Origin: Rugosimonospora acidiphila
Lineage (GTDB): Bacteria > Actinomycetota > Actinomycetes > Mycobacteriales > Micromonosporaceae
NCBI RefSeq assembly: GCF_039543385.1
Contig: NZ_BAABJQ010000012.1
Span: forward strand, 1 to 64,000
DNA: 64,000 bases
Reading direction: 5' to 3'
Shown here: positions 43,180-51,070 of the stretch, in pieces
How positions within the stretch are numbered: position 1 is the first letter of the stretch
Layout: every line of letters begins with the position of its first letter
The notes under the pieces: generated by a model
The model's database searches: none
Seen by the model: only the letters and a program-made list of their open reading frames with translations
Told to the model about the DNA's origin: nothing
Position numbers and translations under genes: made by a program

Positions 43180-44430
43180 GTGCTGGATCCGCTCTACAGG
43201 GCGATCTCCTGGATTCTGCTGGAGTGGCATGCTCTGTGGAACCTGGTGTTCCACGGCAGCTCCTTCCTGGGCACAACCTGGGAATGGGTGCTGGCGGTCG
43301 TCTTCCTGGTGCTGACGATCCGGGGCATCCTCTTCCCGGTCTTCGTCAAGCAGATCAAGTCTCAGCGCGCGATGCAGGCCCTGGCCCCGCAGATCAAGGA
43401 GCTGCAGGCCAAGCACAAGGGCGACCGGGAGACGCTCCAGCGGGAAATGATGGAGCTGTACCGCAAGGAGAAGGCCAACCCCCTGATGGGCTGCCTTCCG
43501 ATGGTGGTCCAGATCCCGGTCTTCATCTCGCTGTTCCACGTCCTGCGGCACGTCAAGCCGTCCATGCCGGTGGCGCTGCAGACCCTGTACGGATGGAGCG
43601 TCTCGCAGTTCCAGAGCGCCTCGCACGCGAAGCTGTTCGGCGCACCGATCGCCGCGTCGTTCCGGTCCAGCCACTCCGACCTGATTGCGATGCACGCCAA
43701 CGGCACGACGGTCAAGCTCGTGGCCGGCGTCCTGATCGCCACCATGATCGTGACGACGTTCATGACGAGCCGTCAGATGATCCTGAAGACGGGCTGGTCC
43801 GAGGATCCCCAGCAGAAGATGATCCAGCGACTGATGCTCTTCGGCATCCCGGTCTCGCTGTTGATCTCCGGCACCCTGTTCCCCATCGGTGTCGTCATCT
43901 ACTGGACCACCACCAACCTCTTCTCGCTCGGCCAGCAGTTCTGGGTGCTGCGCAAGTACCCGCCGCCGCCGAACGCCAGCAAGGCGGCGGCGGCTGCTGG
44001 TAAGCCGGGCGCGGCCAAGACCGCCAAGCCGGGCGTGAAGACCGTGCCGACGGCGGCGGCCAAGGCGCTGGCCCCGAAGCCGGGCGCGAAGCCGATGGCG
44101 AAGAAGGCGGGCACCCCCGGGGTGAAGAAGGCCGCCGTGCCGGCCCCCGCCGACAAGGTCGACACCCCCGTGGACACGCCGGTCGACACGCCCGCGGTCA
44201 AGAAGACCGGTACGCCGAGCGTCGCCAAGAAGACCGGCACCCCGGGCGTCGCCAAGAAGATGCCCGCCCGGCCGAGCCGAGCCGCCGCGGCGGCCAACGG
44301 CTCGAAGCCGGTGAACGGCGCGTCGGGCACCAATGGGACCCCGGTCGATGACGCTCCGAGGCTGGGCCAGAAACCTGGTGCCAAGCCGGTGAACCCGAAG
44401 AAGGGGTCGGCCAGGCGCCTCTCGGGTTGA
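43180..44430 (+). CDS. yidC: Membrane protein insertase YidC (Oxa1 family)
   Basis: The 416-residue protein has the conserved Oxa1/YidC core (LVFHGSSFLGTTWEWVLAVVF, FVKQIKSQRAMQ with the conserved Arg, GCLPMVVQIPVFISLFHVL, and the last helices to TTNLFSLGQQFWVLRKYP, about residue 260). It lacks the large periplasmic domain of E. coli YidC. A 150-residue Lys/Ala/Pro tail follows, with short internal repeats such as VDTPVDTPVDTP and KKTGTP, and may contact the ribosome. It inserts membrane proteins with or without SecYEG. Confidence 0.95.
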   Translation: MLDPLYRAISWILLEWHALWNLVFHGSSFLGTTWEWVLAVVFLVLTIRGILFPVFVKQIKSQRAMQALAPQIKELQAKHKGDRETLQREMMELYRKEKANPLMGCLPMVVQIPVFISLFHVLRHVKPSMPVALQTLYGWSVSQFQSASHAKLFGAPIAASFRSSHSDLIAMHANGTTVKLVAGVLIATMIVTTFMTSRQMILKTGWSEDPQQKMIQRLMLFGIPVSLLISGTLFPIGVVIYWTTTNLFSLGQQFWVLRKYPPPPNASKAAAAAGKPGAAKTAKPGVKTVPTAAAKALAPKPGAKPMAKKAGTPGVKKAAVPAPADKVDTPVDTPVDTPAVKKTGTPSVAKKTGTPGVAKKMPARPSRAAAAANGSKPVNGASGTNGTPVDDAPRLGQKPGAKPVNPKKGSARRLSG

Positions 44431-44439
44431 TGCGATGCG

Positions 44440-44465
44440 GCCCGCGGACCCAGCGGTCCGCGGGC
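44440..44465 (+). terminator. Terminator after yidC
   Basis: A perfect 11-bp stem (GCCCGCGGACC / GGTCCGCGGGC) with a CAGC loop lies 10 bp past the yidC stop, before the jag gene. There is no T run. It probably ends or attenuates the rpmH-yidC transcript. Confidence 0.8.
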
Positions 44466-44557
44466 TACGCGGCGCTCCCCGAGCGAACAGACATCCTCGA
44501 ACCGGTGCTCGATCGGCGGCCGGGGGTAGTGGATCTCAGTAATCCGGAGATGACAAC

Positions 44558-45118
44558 GTGACCGAAACAAGCAGCCCTGCCGCGACGGATACGGAAAACG
44601 CGGGGGACGCGGAGATCGCCGAAGTGACCGAGGAGTCGACCTCGGCTCCGACCGGCGAGGGCGACCTCTTCCGTCAGAGCGAGATCGCGGCCGACTACGT
44701 CGAGGGCCTGCTGGACATCCTCGACTACGACGGCGACATCGACGAGCTCATCCAGAACGGGCGTCCGGTCGTCGAGGTGGTCGGTGGGCGGCTGCAGGCG
44801 CTGGTCGGGCAGCGCGGTGCCACCCTGGAGGCGCTGCAGGAGCTGACCCGGCTGGCCATCTTCCGGCAGACCGGCTCACCCAGCCGCTTGCTGCTCGACG
44901 TGGGCGGGTACCGCGCCGCGCGGCGCAAGGAGCTGGGCGCGATCGCGAAGAACGCGGCGGAGAAGGTCAAGGAGTACGGCGAGCCGGTGCGGCTGGAGCC
45001 GATGTCGGCGTTCGAGCGCAAGTGCGTGCATGACGTGATCAACGCGCTGGCCGGTGTGGAGAGCGAATCCGAGGGCGTTGAGCCGAGCCGGCGGATCGTG
45101 GTCAGCCCGTCGGCATAA
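44558..45118 (+). CDS. jag: Jag/KhpB-type R3H RNA-binding protein
   Basis: The 186-residue protein has an acidic N terminus, a KH-like domain with GRLQALVGQRGATLEALQELTRLA and an R3H domain with EPMSAFERKCVHDVINALAGVESESEG. KhpB-type proteins bind RNA and modulate cell-division or envelope genes; the gene always follows yidC in this block. The GTG at 44558 follows GGAGATGA. Its stop is 3 bp from the rsmG start. Confidence 0.93.
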   Translation: MTETSSPAATDTENAGDAEIAEVTEESTSAPTGEGDLFRQSEIAADYVEGLLDILDYDGDIDELIQNGRPVVEVVGGRLQALVGQRGATLEALQELTRLAIFRQTGSPSRLLLDVGGYRAARRKELGAIAKNAAEKVKEYGEPVRLEPMSAFERKCVHDVINALAGVESESEGVEPSRRIVVSPSA

Positions 45119-45121
45119 CCG

Positions 45122-45892
45122 GTGTCTGATACTGATCTTCCCGAGTCGCCGTTGCCCCTTCCCGAGTCGCTGTTGCCGGCGGCTCGGGCGCTCTTCGGCG
45201 ATCGGCTGCCGTTGGCCCGCCAGTACGCCGATCTGCTTGCCACCGACGGTGTGCTCCGCGGCCTGATCGGACCGCGCGAAGCTCCCCGCATCTGGGACCG
45301 GCACCTGCTCAACTGCGCGGCCATGACGGAGCTGATCCAGCCCGACGCGCTGCTGGTGGACGTGGGCTCGGGCGCCGGCCTGCCGGGCATCGTGCTCGCG
45401 GTGGCGCGCCCCGACCTCACTGTCGCGCTTGTCGAGCCACTCGCTCGGCGAACGGTGTTCCTCGACGAGATGGTCGACAGACTCGGCCTTGGGGCGCAGG
45501 TGTCCGTGCTGCGCGGTCGCGCCGAGGAGTTCGTCCGAGGTCCGCTGTCCGGGCGGCTGTCGCCCGCCGACGTCGTCACCGCCCGAGCCGTCGCTCCGAT
45601 CGATCGGCTTGCCGCGTGGTGCCTGCCGCTGAGCGCGATCGGTGGGCGACTACTCGCGATCAAGGGCGCCTCGGCCGCCGACGAGGTCGAGGAGCACCAG
45701 GACGCGGTGGGCCGGCTCGGCGGCGGCGCGCCTCTGGTCCGCCGGTGCGGCGTCGGGCTCCTCGATCAGCCGGCGACGGTAGTGGAGATCGTCCGGGAGA
45801 GGGCGGTCGGTGGAACCGGCCGTGCACGCGCGGCGAGCGGACGCGGTGACCCGCCCCGTGGGCGACGGGGTGGCACGGCGCGATCGCGCTGA
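45122..45892 (+). CDS. rsmG: 16S rRNA (guanine-527 N7) methyltransferase RsmG
   Basis: The 256-residue SAM-dependent methyltransferase has the Rossmann motif VDVGSGAGLPGIVLAVARPD, the RsmG-specific segment RIWDRHLLNC, and RAVAPIDRLAAW. It methylates G527 of 16S rRNA; loss gives low-level streptomycin resistance. The last 35 residues are an Arg/Gly-rich extension. The GTG at 45122 is 3 bp after jag, so the genes are co-transcribed. Confidence 0.95.
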   Translation: MSDTDLPESPLPLPESLLPAARALFGDRLPLARQYADLLATDGVLRGLIGPREAPRIWDRHLLNCAAMTELIQPDALLVDVGSGAGLPGIVLAVARPDLTVALVEPLARRTVFLDEMVDRLGLGAQVSVLRGRAEEFVRGPLSGRLSPADVVTARAVAPIDRLAAWCLPLSAIGGRLLAIKGASAADEVEEHQDAVGRLGGGAPLVRRCGVGLLDQPATVVEIVRERAVGGTGRARAASGRGDPPRGRRGGTARSR

Positions 45893-46207
45893 CGGGTCGT
45901 TGAGAATGGACGTACCGCCACCCGATTGCTTCCGGGAGCCTGAGGCGGCCGGTAGTGCCAAGAGCGGAGCGGGAGTGGCGTGGAAAACTCGGACAGCGGG
46001 GTCGAATCGACCCGCCGGTCGGATGGGACCGGCTTCCCCGCACGACCGGGTGATTCGAATGATGGCGTCGATACCGGCGGACTCTCGGACATCGGTGGCC
46101 TCTCGCACACGTCAAGCCGTAGGCTTGCCGCGCACCGCCGCGTTTATTTCCGGCGTGGTCCACGAGATCGTCGGTCAGGTCCATCCACAGCGGGCAGGGA
46201 TGACAGC
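45893..46207. other. 315-bp stretch between rsmG and parA
   Basis: An in-frame extension of parA back to 45980 exists but reads as low-complexity, Arg/Ser/Asp-rich sequence and has no ribosome binding site. No other gene is seen. It probably contains the parA promoter. Confidence 0.5.
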
Positions 46208-47338
46208 GTGCACGAGACTGGTTCTTTCAGCTCACATGGCACCGGCTCTCCGGAGCCGGAGTACGACGGCTGGGCGGTGGGTGCCGGGGGCGATCCGCAG
46301 GTCGATTCCCGCCCCCGTTCTGACACCGGGTACTCCGGAGGGGCCGCCGCGACCGTTCCCCCGGCGTACGACTCGACTCCGCCGGTTCCGTCTCCCCGGG
46401 CGGCGCCCAATGGGACCCCTCTCGGCGCCGGGGCGCCCGACGCTCAAGCGAATGTTTCACGTGAAACCGATGACCCACCCCTTGCTCAGGAGGCCGAACG
46501 GGCTGTGAAGGTACTCAACCCGAGCGGCGAGATCACCATGCCGCGGCCCGCTCATCGCCGTGTCATCGGAGTCGCGAACCAGAAGGGCGGGGTGGGCAAG
46601 ACCACCACCGCGGTCAACATCGCCGTCGCCCTGGCGCTTCACGGCAACCGGGTACTGGTCATCGACCTCGACCCCCAGGGCAACGCGTCGACCGGACTGA
46701 ACGTCCCCCACCACGTGGGTGTGCCGGACGTGTACGACTGCCTCATCGACAGCGCGCCGCTCGCCGAGGTCACCCAGCAGGTGGATGGCATCCCGAACCT
46801 GTCGTGCGTGCCGGCGACCATCGACCTCGCCGGCGCCGAGATCGAGCTGGTCTCCGTGGTCGCCCGCGAGTCCCGGCTGGCGCGCGCCATCCAGGCGTGC
46901 CAGACCGAGTACGACTACGTCTTCATCGACTGCCCGCCCTCCCTCGGCCTTCTGACCGTCAACGCGTTGGTGGCCGCTCAGGAGGTACTGATCCCGATCC
47001 AGTGCGAGTACTACGCGCTCGAGGGCGTGCAGGCGCTCACCAGCAACATCGCTTTGGTGAAGTCGCACCTGAACCCGGCGCTGGACATCTCGACCGTGCT
47101 CCTCACCATGTACGACCGCCGGACCCGGCTCGCCGACCTCGTCGAGCAGGATGTTCGCGCGCACTTCGGGGACAAGGTCCTGCACGCGGTGATCCCCCGC
47201 AACGTCCGGGTGTCAGAGGCGCCGAGCTACAGCCAGTCGGTCATGACCTACGATCCCGGGTCCAGGGGTGCGATCAGCTACTTCGAGGCCGCTCAGGAGA
47301 TCGCCGAGCGGGGAGCCCGGGTAGGAGGACTGGCATGA
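46208..47338 (+). CDS. parA: Chromosome partitioning ATPase ParA (Soj)
   Basis: The 376-residue protein has a disordered N-terminal region (about 1-110) and a ParA ATPase core with deviant Walker A NQKGGVGKTTTAVN, the segment DLDPQGNASTGL and Walker B FIDCPPSLGLLT. It forms ATP-dependent DNA-bound gradients that pull ParB-bound origins apart. The GTG at 46208 follows AGGGA with about 9-nt spacing. A parS site lies inside the N-terminal coding region. Its stop overlaps the parB start as ATGA. Confidence 0.95.
   Translation: MHETGSFSSHGTGSPEPEYDGWAVGAGGDPQVDSRPRSDTGYSGGAAATVPPAYDSTPPVPSPRAAPNGTPLGAGAPDAQANVSRETDDPPLAQEAERAVKVLNPSGEITMPRPAHRRVIGVANQKGGVGKTTTAVNIAVALALHGNRVLVIDLDPQGNASTGLNVPHHVGVPDVYDCLIDSAPLAEVTQQVDGIPNLSCVPATIDLAGAEIELVSVVARESRLARAIQACQTEYDYVFIDCPPSLGLLTVNALVAAQEVLIPIQCEYYALEGVQALTSNIALVKSHLNPALDISTVLLTMYDRRTRLADLVEQDVRAHFGDKVLHAVIPRNVRVSEAPSYSQSVMTYDPGSRGAISYFEAAQEIAERGARVGGLA
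46454..46467. promoter_or_regulatory. parS: parS site inside parA
   Basis: GTTTCACGTGAAAC is an exact parS core and is read in frame as part of Asn-Val-Ser-Arg-Glu-Thr in the disordered ParA N terminus. ParB-CTP clamps load here. It is the parS nearest to oriC, about 4-5 kb away. Confidence 0.92.
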
Positions 47339-48384
47339 GTAAGCCAAGGGGGGGCCTGGGCCGGGGGCTCGGGGCCCTGATACCCACCGCCGCCCCCGTG
47401 CCGGCCGCACCGCCCCCACCGGCCGATGTCCCGGTACAGCCGGCCGGCGCACCGGATCCGCAGCCCGAGTCTCCGGCGTCTCCGGCCGTCGAGTCCGGCC
47501 AGCCGGCGCCGGCTGGTCCTGCCGCCCGGGTCGAGGTCGTCGCGGACCAGGACGGACTGGCGCCGGTACCGGGTGCCCGGTTCGCCGAGGTTGCGGTCGA
47601 CGCGATAGTGGCGAACCCGAAGCAGCCCCGGACCGTCTTCGACGACGAGGCGCTCGACGAGCTGAAGGTGTCGATCCAGGAGGTCGGCTTCCTTCAGCCA
47701 ATCGTGGTCAGAGAGATCGGGCCGCAGAAGTACGAACTCGTCATGGGCGAGCGTCGGTGGCGGGCCGCCCAGGCGATCGGTCGCGAGGCGATACCGGCGA
47801 TCATCCGGGACACCCGCGACGACGCGATGCTCCGGGACGCCCTACTGGAGAACATCCACCGGGCGAACCTGAATCCGCTCGAAGAGGCGGCGGCGTATCA
47901 GCAGCTGCTCGACGAGTTCGGCGTGACACACGAGGAGCTGGCCCGGCGGATCGGCCGCAGCCGGCCGCAGATCTCCAACACGATCCGGCTGCTCAACCTT
48001 CCGGCTCAGGTCCAGCGGCGGGTGGCCGCCGGGGTCCTCTCGGCCGGGCATGCCCGGGCACTGCTCGGCATGGAACACCGCGACCGGCAAGAGGAGCTCG
48101 CCACCCGGATCGTGGCCGAGGGACTGTCGGTCCGGGCGACCGAGGAGCTGGTCGCGCTCGCGGCGTCGGAAGGCCCCGCCAAGCCGGCGGCCAAGCGGCG
48201 GGCCAAGGCACACGCCCCGGCCCTCACCGATCTGGCGGAGCGGCTGTCCGATCGCTTCGACACCCGCGTGAAGGTGGACATCGGTCGGAGCAAGGGGAAG
48301 ATCACGATCGAGTTCGCGACCGTCGACGACCTCGAGCGGATTGTCGGCATCATCGGCGTAGAGGGCCGCGGCGGCCAGGGCTGA
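47335..48384 (+). CDS. parB: Chromosome partitioning protein ParB
   Basis: The 349-residue protein has an N-terminal SKPRGGLGRGLGALIP ParA-interaction segment, a Pro/Ala linker, the CTP-binding domain with GERRWRAAQ and ENIHRANLNPLEEAAAYQQL, the parS-binding helix-turn-helix (HEELARRIGRSRPQISN) and a C-terminal dimerisation domain. ParB loads at parS and slides as a CTP clamp to condense the origin. The ATG at 47335 overlaps the parA stop and follows GTAGGAGG. Confidence 0.97.
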   Translation: MSKPRGGLGRGLGALIPTAAPVPAAPPPPADVPVQPAGAPDPQPESPASPAVESGQPAPAGPAARVEVVADQDGLAPVPGARFAEVAVDAIVANPKQPRTVFDDEALDELKVSIQEVGFLQPIVVREIGPQKYELVMGERRWRAAQAIGREAIPAIIRDTRDDAMLRDALLENIHRANLNPLEEAAAYQQLLDEFGVTHEELARRIGRSRPQISNTIRLLNLPAQVQRRVAAGVLSAGHARALLGMEHRDRQEELATRIVAEGLSVRATEELVALAASEGPAKPAAKRRAKAHAPALTDLAERLSDRFDTRVKVDIGRSKGKITIEFATVDDLERIVGIIGVEGRGGQG

Positions 48385-48398
48385 CGCGACCACAAACT

Positions 48399-48426
48399 GG
48401 AGGCCCGCCGTTTTCGGCGGGCCTCC
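48399..48426 (+). terminator. Terminator of the parAB operon
   Basis: A perfect 12-bp stem (GGAGGCCCGCCG / CGGCGGGCCTCC) with a TTTT loop lies 15 bp after the parB stop. It is a strong intrinsic terminator, though without a long T run. Confidence 0.9.
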
Positions 48427-48441
48427 GTCTGTCCACAGAAG

Positions 48442-48473
48442 TTATCCACAGGGCGCTCCGTTTCACGTGAAAC
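48442..48473. promoter_or_regulatory. parS: Exact DnaA box next to an exact parS
   Basis: TTATCCACA (48442-48450, the high-affinity E. coli DnaA box) ends 9 bp before an exact parS core GTTTCACGTGAAAC (48460-48473). A further near-box CTGTCCACA lies at 48429-48437. The parS assignment is firm; DnaA binding is inferred from the motif. Confidence 0.85.
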
Positions 48474-48498
48474 CGCGCGTAAAACGGGGTGAGGGCCT

Positions 48499-49293
48499 GT
48501 GGACGACGGTTTGGGAGACTGCCCAGTCATGGTGGGTTACGAGATCCATGCGAGGAACGCGGCGGCGATGTGGTGGGCGCTGGCGGACGGGCACGGCGAG
48601 CTGCTCGCGTGGACGCGGCAGCTTCGGATCTTGCGCGCCTCCCCGTACCACGCGCTGCGGGGCATCGTCCTCGACGCCGGCCACGCGTCGGCGGAGACCA
48701 AAGCGAGGGTCAGCGCCCTGATGCTCCCACGCGTCGAGCTGCCCCGCCGGATCGTGGAGGATCCCAGCGGCACCCTGGACCTCGAACCCTTCGGATTCGA
48801 GCGGCGATTCCGGATGCCCGTGATGGTGCGCCCCCCGGAGGCTCGGTCGGTTGACGGCGAGCGGAGCCCGGGTCCGGTGGAGATCGTGGGCGACCCCGAT
48901 ACCCTCGGCGCAGCCGAGCAGATCATCGCGGCGGTGTTTCCGCCGGCGCGGCTCGAGCCGGAGATGTTGGGTCGCACCATGCCGCCGCGGGTGCTCGGCA
49001 TCCCCGGTTGGCAGGTGTGGCTCGGTCGGCGCGCCGACGTACCGGCCGGGGCGGCGTACACGTACCACGACGGGACGAGCCTCGGCGTGTATCAGGTGGC
49101 GACTCTGCCCGAGCACCGGCACTACGGAGTCGCCCGGGCGCTCATGGAGAGCATCCTCTCCGCCCATCCGGACGTGGCCGTGACGCTCACCGCGACGGAA
49201 CAGGGGCGTCCCCTATACGAGAGTCTCGGCTTCCATGCGGTCAGCGAGGCGGTCTGGTGGGTTCCTTCCTCTGTCGGGTGCCCCATCGGGTGA
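48499..49293 (+). CDS. GNAT-family N-acetyltransferase
   Basis: The 264-residue protein has a GNAT C-terminal half: the strand GVYQVATLPEHRHYGVARALMESIL holds the acetyl-CoA pyrophosphate loop (RxxGxA-like: RHYGVA), and GRPLYESLGF follows. The N-terminal half (about 1-125) is unrelated to known domains. The GTG at 48499 has GTGAGGG just upstream; an ATG at 48529 is the alternative. It follows parB after the terminator and a parS site. The acceptor substrate is unknown. Confidence 0.8.
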   Translation: MDDGLGDCPVMVGYEIHARNAAAMWWALADGHGELLAWTRQLRILRASPYHALRGIVLDAGHASAETKARVSALMLPRVELPRRIVEDPSGTLDLEPFGFERRFRMPVMVRPPEARSVDGERSPGPVEIVGDPDTLGAAEQIIAAVFPPARLEPEMLGRTMPPRVLGIPGWQVWLGRRADVPAGAAYTYHDGTSLGVYQVATLPEHRHYGVARALMESILSAHPDVAVTLTATEQGRPLYESLGFHAVSEAVWWVPSSVGCPIG

Positions 49294-49327
49294 CGACATC
49301 GGCGCCCGGCTCCGCTAGGTTTGTCTC

Positions 49328-50221
49328 GTGCCCGACACCCCTGCCAAACTCCCGGACTTCGTTTCCTGGCCAAGCTTTCCGTTCGAGGGCGACCTGCGGG
49401 TCAAGCCGCTGGAGCCGATCGCCGATCATGAGCCCCCACGACAAGGCGAGGACGCTGGCAGCTGCCTCGCGTGTAGCGCTCCGGACGAGGCCTACATCTG
49501 GGTGAGTGAGCGCTGGCGGGTGCGCGCGATGGATCGCCCCACCGGTCTGCCCATGGTTCTCATCCTCGAGTCGCGCTCGCACCTCGACCTGGGAGACCTG
49601 CCGAACCTGCTCGCCGCCGAGCTCGGCGTAATGACGGTCCGCCTGGAGCGTGCGATCCGGTCGCTGGACGGCGTGGCCCGGGTTCACGTGAACCGCTGGG
49701 GTGACGGTTCGGCTCACCTGCACCTGTGGTTCCTGGCCCGGCCGCTCGGCCGGCTGCAACTGCGCGGCTCGTTCCTGTCTCTCTGGGACGAGATCCTGCC
49801 GCCGATCTCCGAACCGCAGTGGCGGGAGAATCTCGCGCTCGTCGCCGCCTGGCTCGCCGAGTTCGGTGGCCGCCCGTTGGCCGAGCCGCCGCGGATCGAG
49901 TGGCAGGCACCATCGACGTTCAAGTCCGAGATCGTGGCCGACACCCCGGGCCCGTCCGGGCCCGAGATCGTGTCGAGCGCCGAGGGCTCCGGCGCGACGC
50001 CGGCCGAGGACCGATCCGGTGAGGCTCGAGTGCTTCCCGGCGCAGCGCCCGGGGACACAGCATCGACCGAAGGGGCCGGCGTGGCGACCGGGAGCGAAGC
50101 CGCCCCTCGTAACCGCCCGACGCCCGGCATCCCGAAGCCCGTCGTTCCGAGCACCGTGCCCTCTCCGGGCAACCCGCCGACCCCGGGTCCCCACCCGGCC
50201 GCGTCTCCCGCGGTCTCCTAG
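49328..50221 (+). CDS. HIT-like domain protein with Pro-rich tail
   Basis: The 297-residue protein has an N-terminal CLAC pair and a histidine-triad-like strand GSAHLHLWFLARP (HxHxW), as in HIT-superfamily nucleotide-binding proteins. About 100 residues of Pro/Ala/Gly-rich tail follow. The GTG at 49328 lies 6 nt after TAGGTT (49316-49321), so it is probably leaderless. The gene follows the GNAT gene on the same strand. HIT enzymes hydrolyse or transfer nucleotides; the substrate here is not known. Confidence 0.7.
   Translation: MPDTPAKLPDFVSWPSFPFEGDLRVKPLEPIADHEPPRQGEDAGSCLACSAPDEAYIWVSERWRVRAMDRPTGLPMVLILESRSHLDLGDLPNLLAAELGVMTVRLERAIRSLDGVARVHVNRWGDGSAHLHLWFLARPLGRLQLRGSFLSLWDEILPPISEPQWRENLALVAAWLAEFGGRPLAEPPRIEWQAPSTFKSEIVADTPGPSGPEIVSSAEGSGATPAEDRSGEARVLPGAAPGDTASTEGAGVATGSEAAPRNRPTPGIPKPVVPSTVPSPGNPPTPGPHPAASPAVS
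49681..49694. promoter_or_regulatory. Variant parS-like palindrome inside a coding region
   Basis: GGTTCACGTGAACC is palindromic and differs from the parS core GTTTCACGTGAAAC symmetrically at two positions. It lies within the HIT-like gene. Both changes are at positions generally important for ParB, so binding is doubtful. Confidence 0.3.
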
Positions 50222-51008
50222 CGGAACCTCGGCCGGGCCGGCGGACCGCAGGGGCTGCGGCCGCCTCCGTCCCGCCGGGTCGACGGGCCCGCCGGTCCTT
50301 CGGGAGTCGTCGGGGCCTGCCGAAGTCGCCAACCCTTGGGAGTCACCGGACTCTGGAAAGTGGCCGGGCCTGGCGGGATCGATCGGGCCGCCGGAATCGC
50401 CGGGCCGATTCGTCCGTCGGATCGTGGGAGCCTGAGCTTCGCCCGGCAGGCCCGACCCGCCTGATCCGCACCGCCACTCCATCGGTCCCGCCCGGCCCGC
50501 CACACCGGCCCCGCCCGGCGGCGAACCACGCACGCCCCGGCGGCGCGGTGGGCGGCCGGCCGACGCTGTGGCCAGACCTCGCCTAGGTCTCGCCCGGATG
50601 CGCCGACCCGATGGGCTGGTCGGACACCGAATCGCGAGGATCGAGTTCGGTCAGGACTCGGCGCCGCCGGACGACACTCCGCCGGATCGCGAGGGCCGAG
50701 TTTCGCCAAGGCGCGCATCGTCACCGGGCCGATCGTCCGGCGGTCCGCACCGGCTGAGCGCTGCCTCTCCTCGACGGAGCCCGACCGCCTGACGAAACCC
50801 GACGGACTCGACGGCCGGCGGGCGCAACGGGATCGGTGGGCCCGGTGACCCAACGGATCGACGACTTCGGCGGGCGATCGGGATCCGGGCGCGATCGGGA
50901 TCGCGGGCAGCGCCGAGGCGCGTGACCGCCGCGTTCTGGGCCAAGGCTCTGAATTCGGTTCTGGCGACACACCACCGTCTGCCCCGGCAAACCAACATCC
51001 CGCCGAAT
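50222..51008. other. Gene-free 787-bp stretch before a parS
   Basis: No credible gene is seen on either strand. Open frames here are Arg/Pro/Ala-rich with no ribosome binding sites or domains. The sequence is full of GCCGG/CCGAT-type short repeats. Its right end carries a parS and the ddl-side terminator. It may be a decayed segment or a spacer. Confidence 0.5.
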
Positions 51009-51022
51009 GTTTCACGTGAAAC
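51009..51022. promoter_or_regulatory. parS: parS site next to the ddl-type gene
   Basis: An exact GTTTCACGTGAAAC core, preceded by T as in the longer consensus. It is the third exact parS in 4.6 kb, after 46454 and 48460. Confidence 0.92.
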
Positions 51023-51047
51023 GGCCCCGCTCTCAGAGCGGGGCCGT
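51021..51047 (-). terminator. Terminator after the Ddl-like gene, abutting parS
   Basis: A perfect 11-bp stem (ACGGCCCCGCT / AGCGGGGCCGT) with a CTCAG loop lies 24 bp past the stop of the minus-strand ligase gene. Its first two bases are the last two of the parS site. Confidence 0.8.
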
Positions 51048-51070
51048 TGTCGTTTCTGTCGAGGCTTGCC

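Noticed and set aside
45980..46207. N-terminal extension of ParA by 76 residues
   Set aside because: Low-complexity sequence without a ribosome binding site; the GTG at 46208 has one.
50218..51015. 265-residue minus-strand frame in the gene-free stretch
   Set aside because: No ribosome binding site, Arg/Pro/Ala composition, no domain, and it runs through a parS and a terminator.
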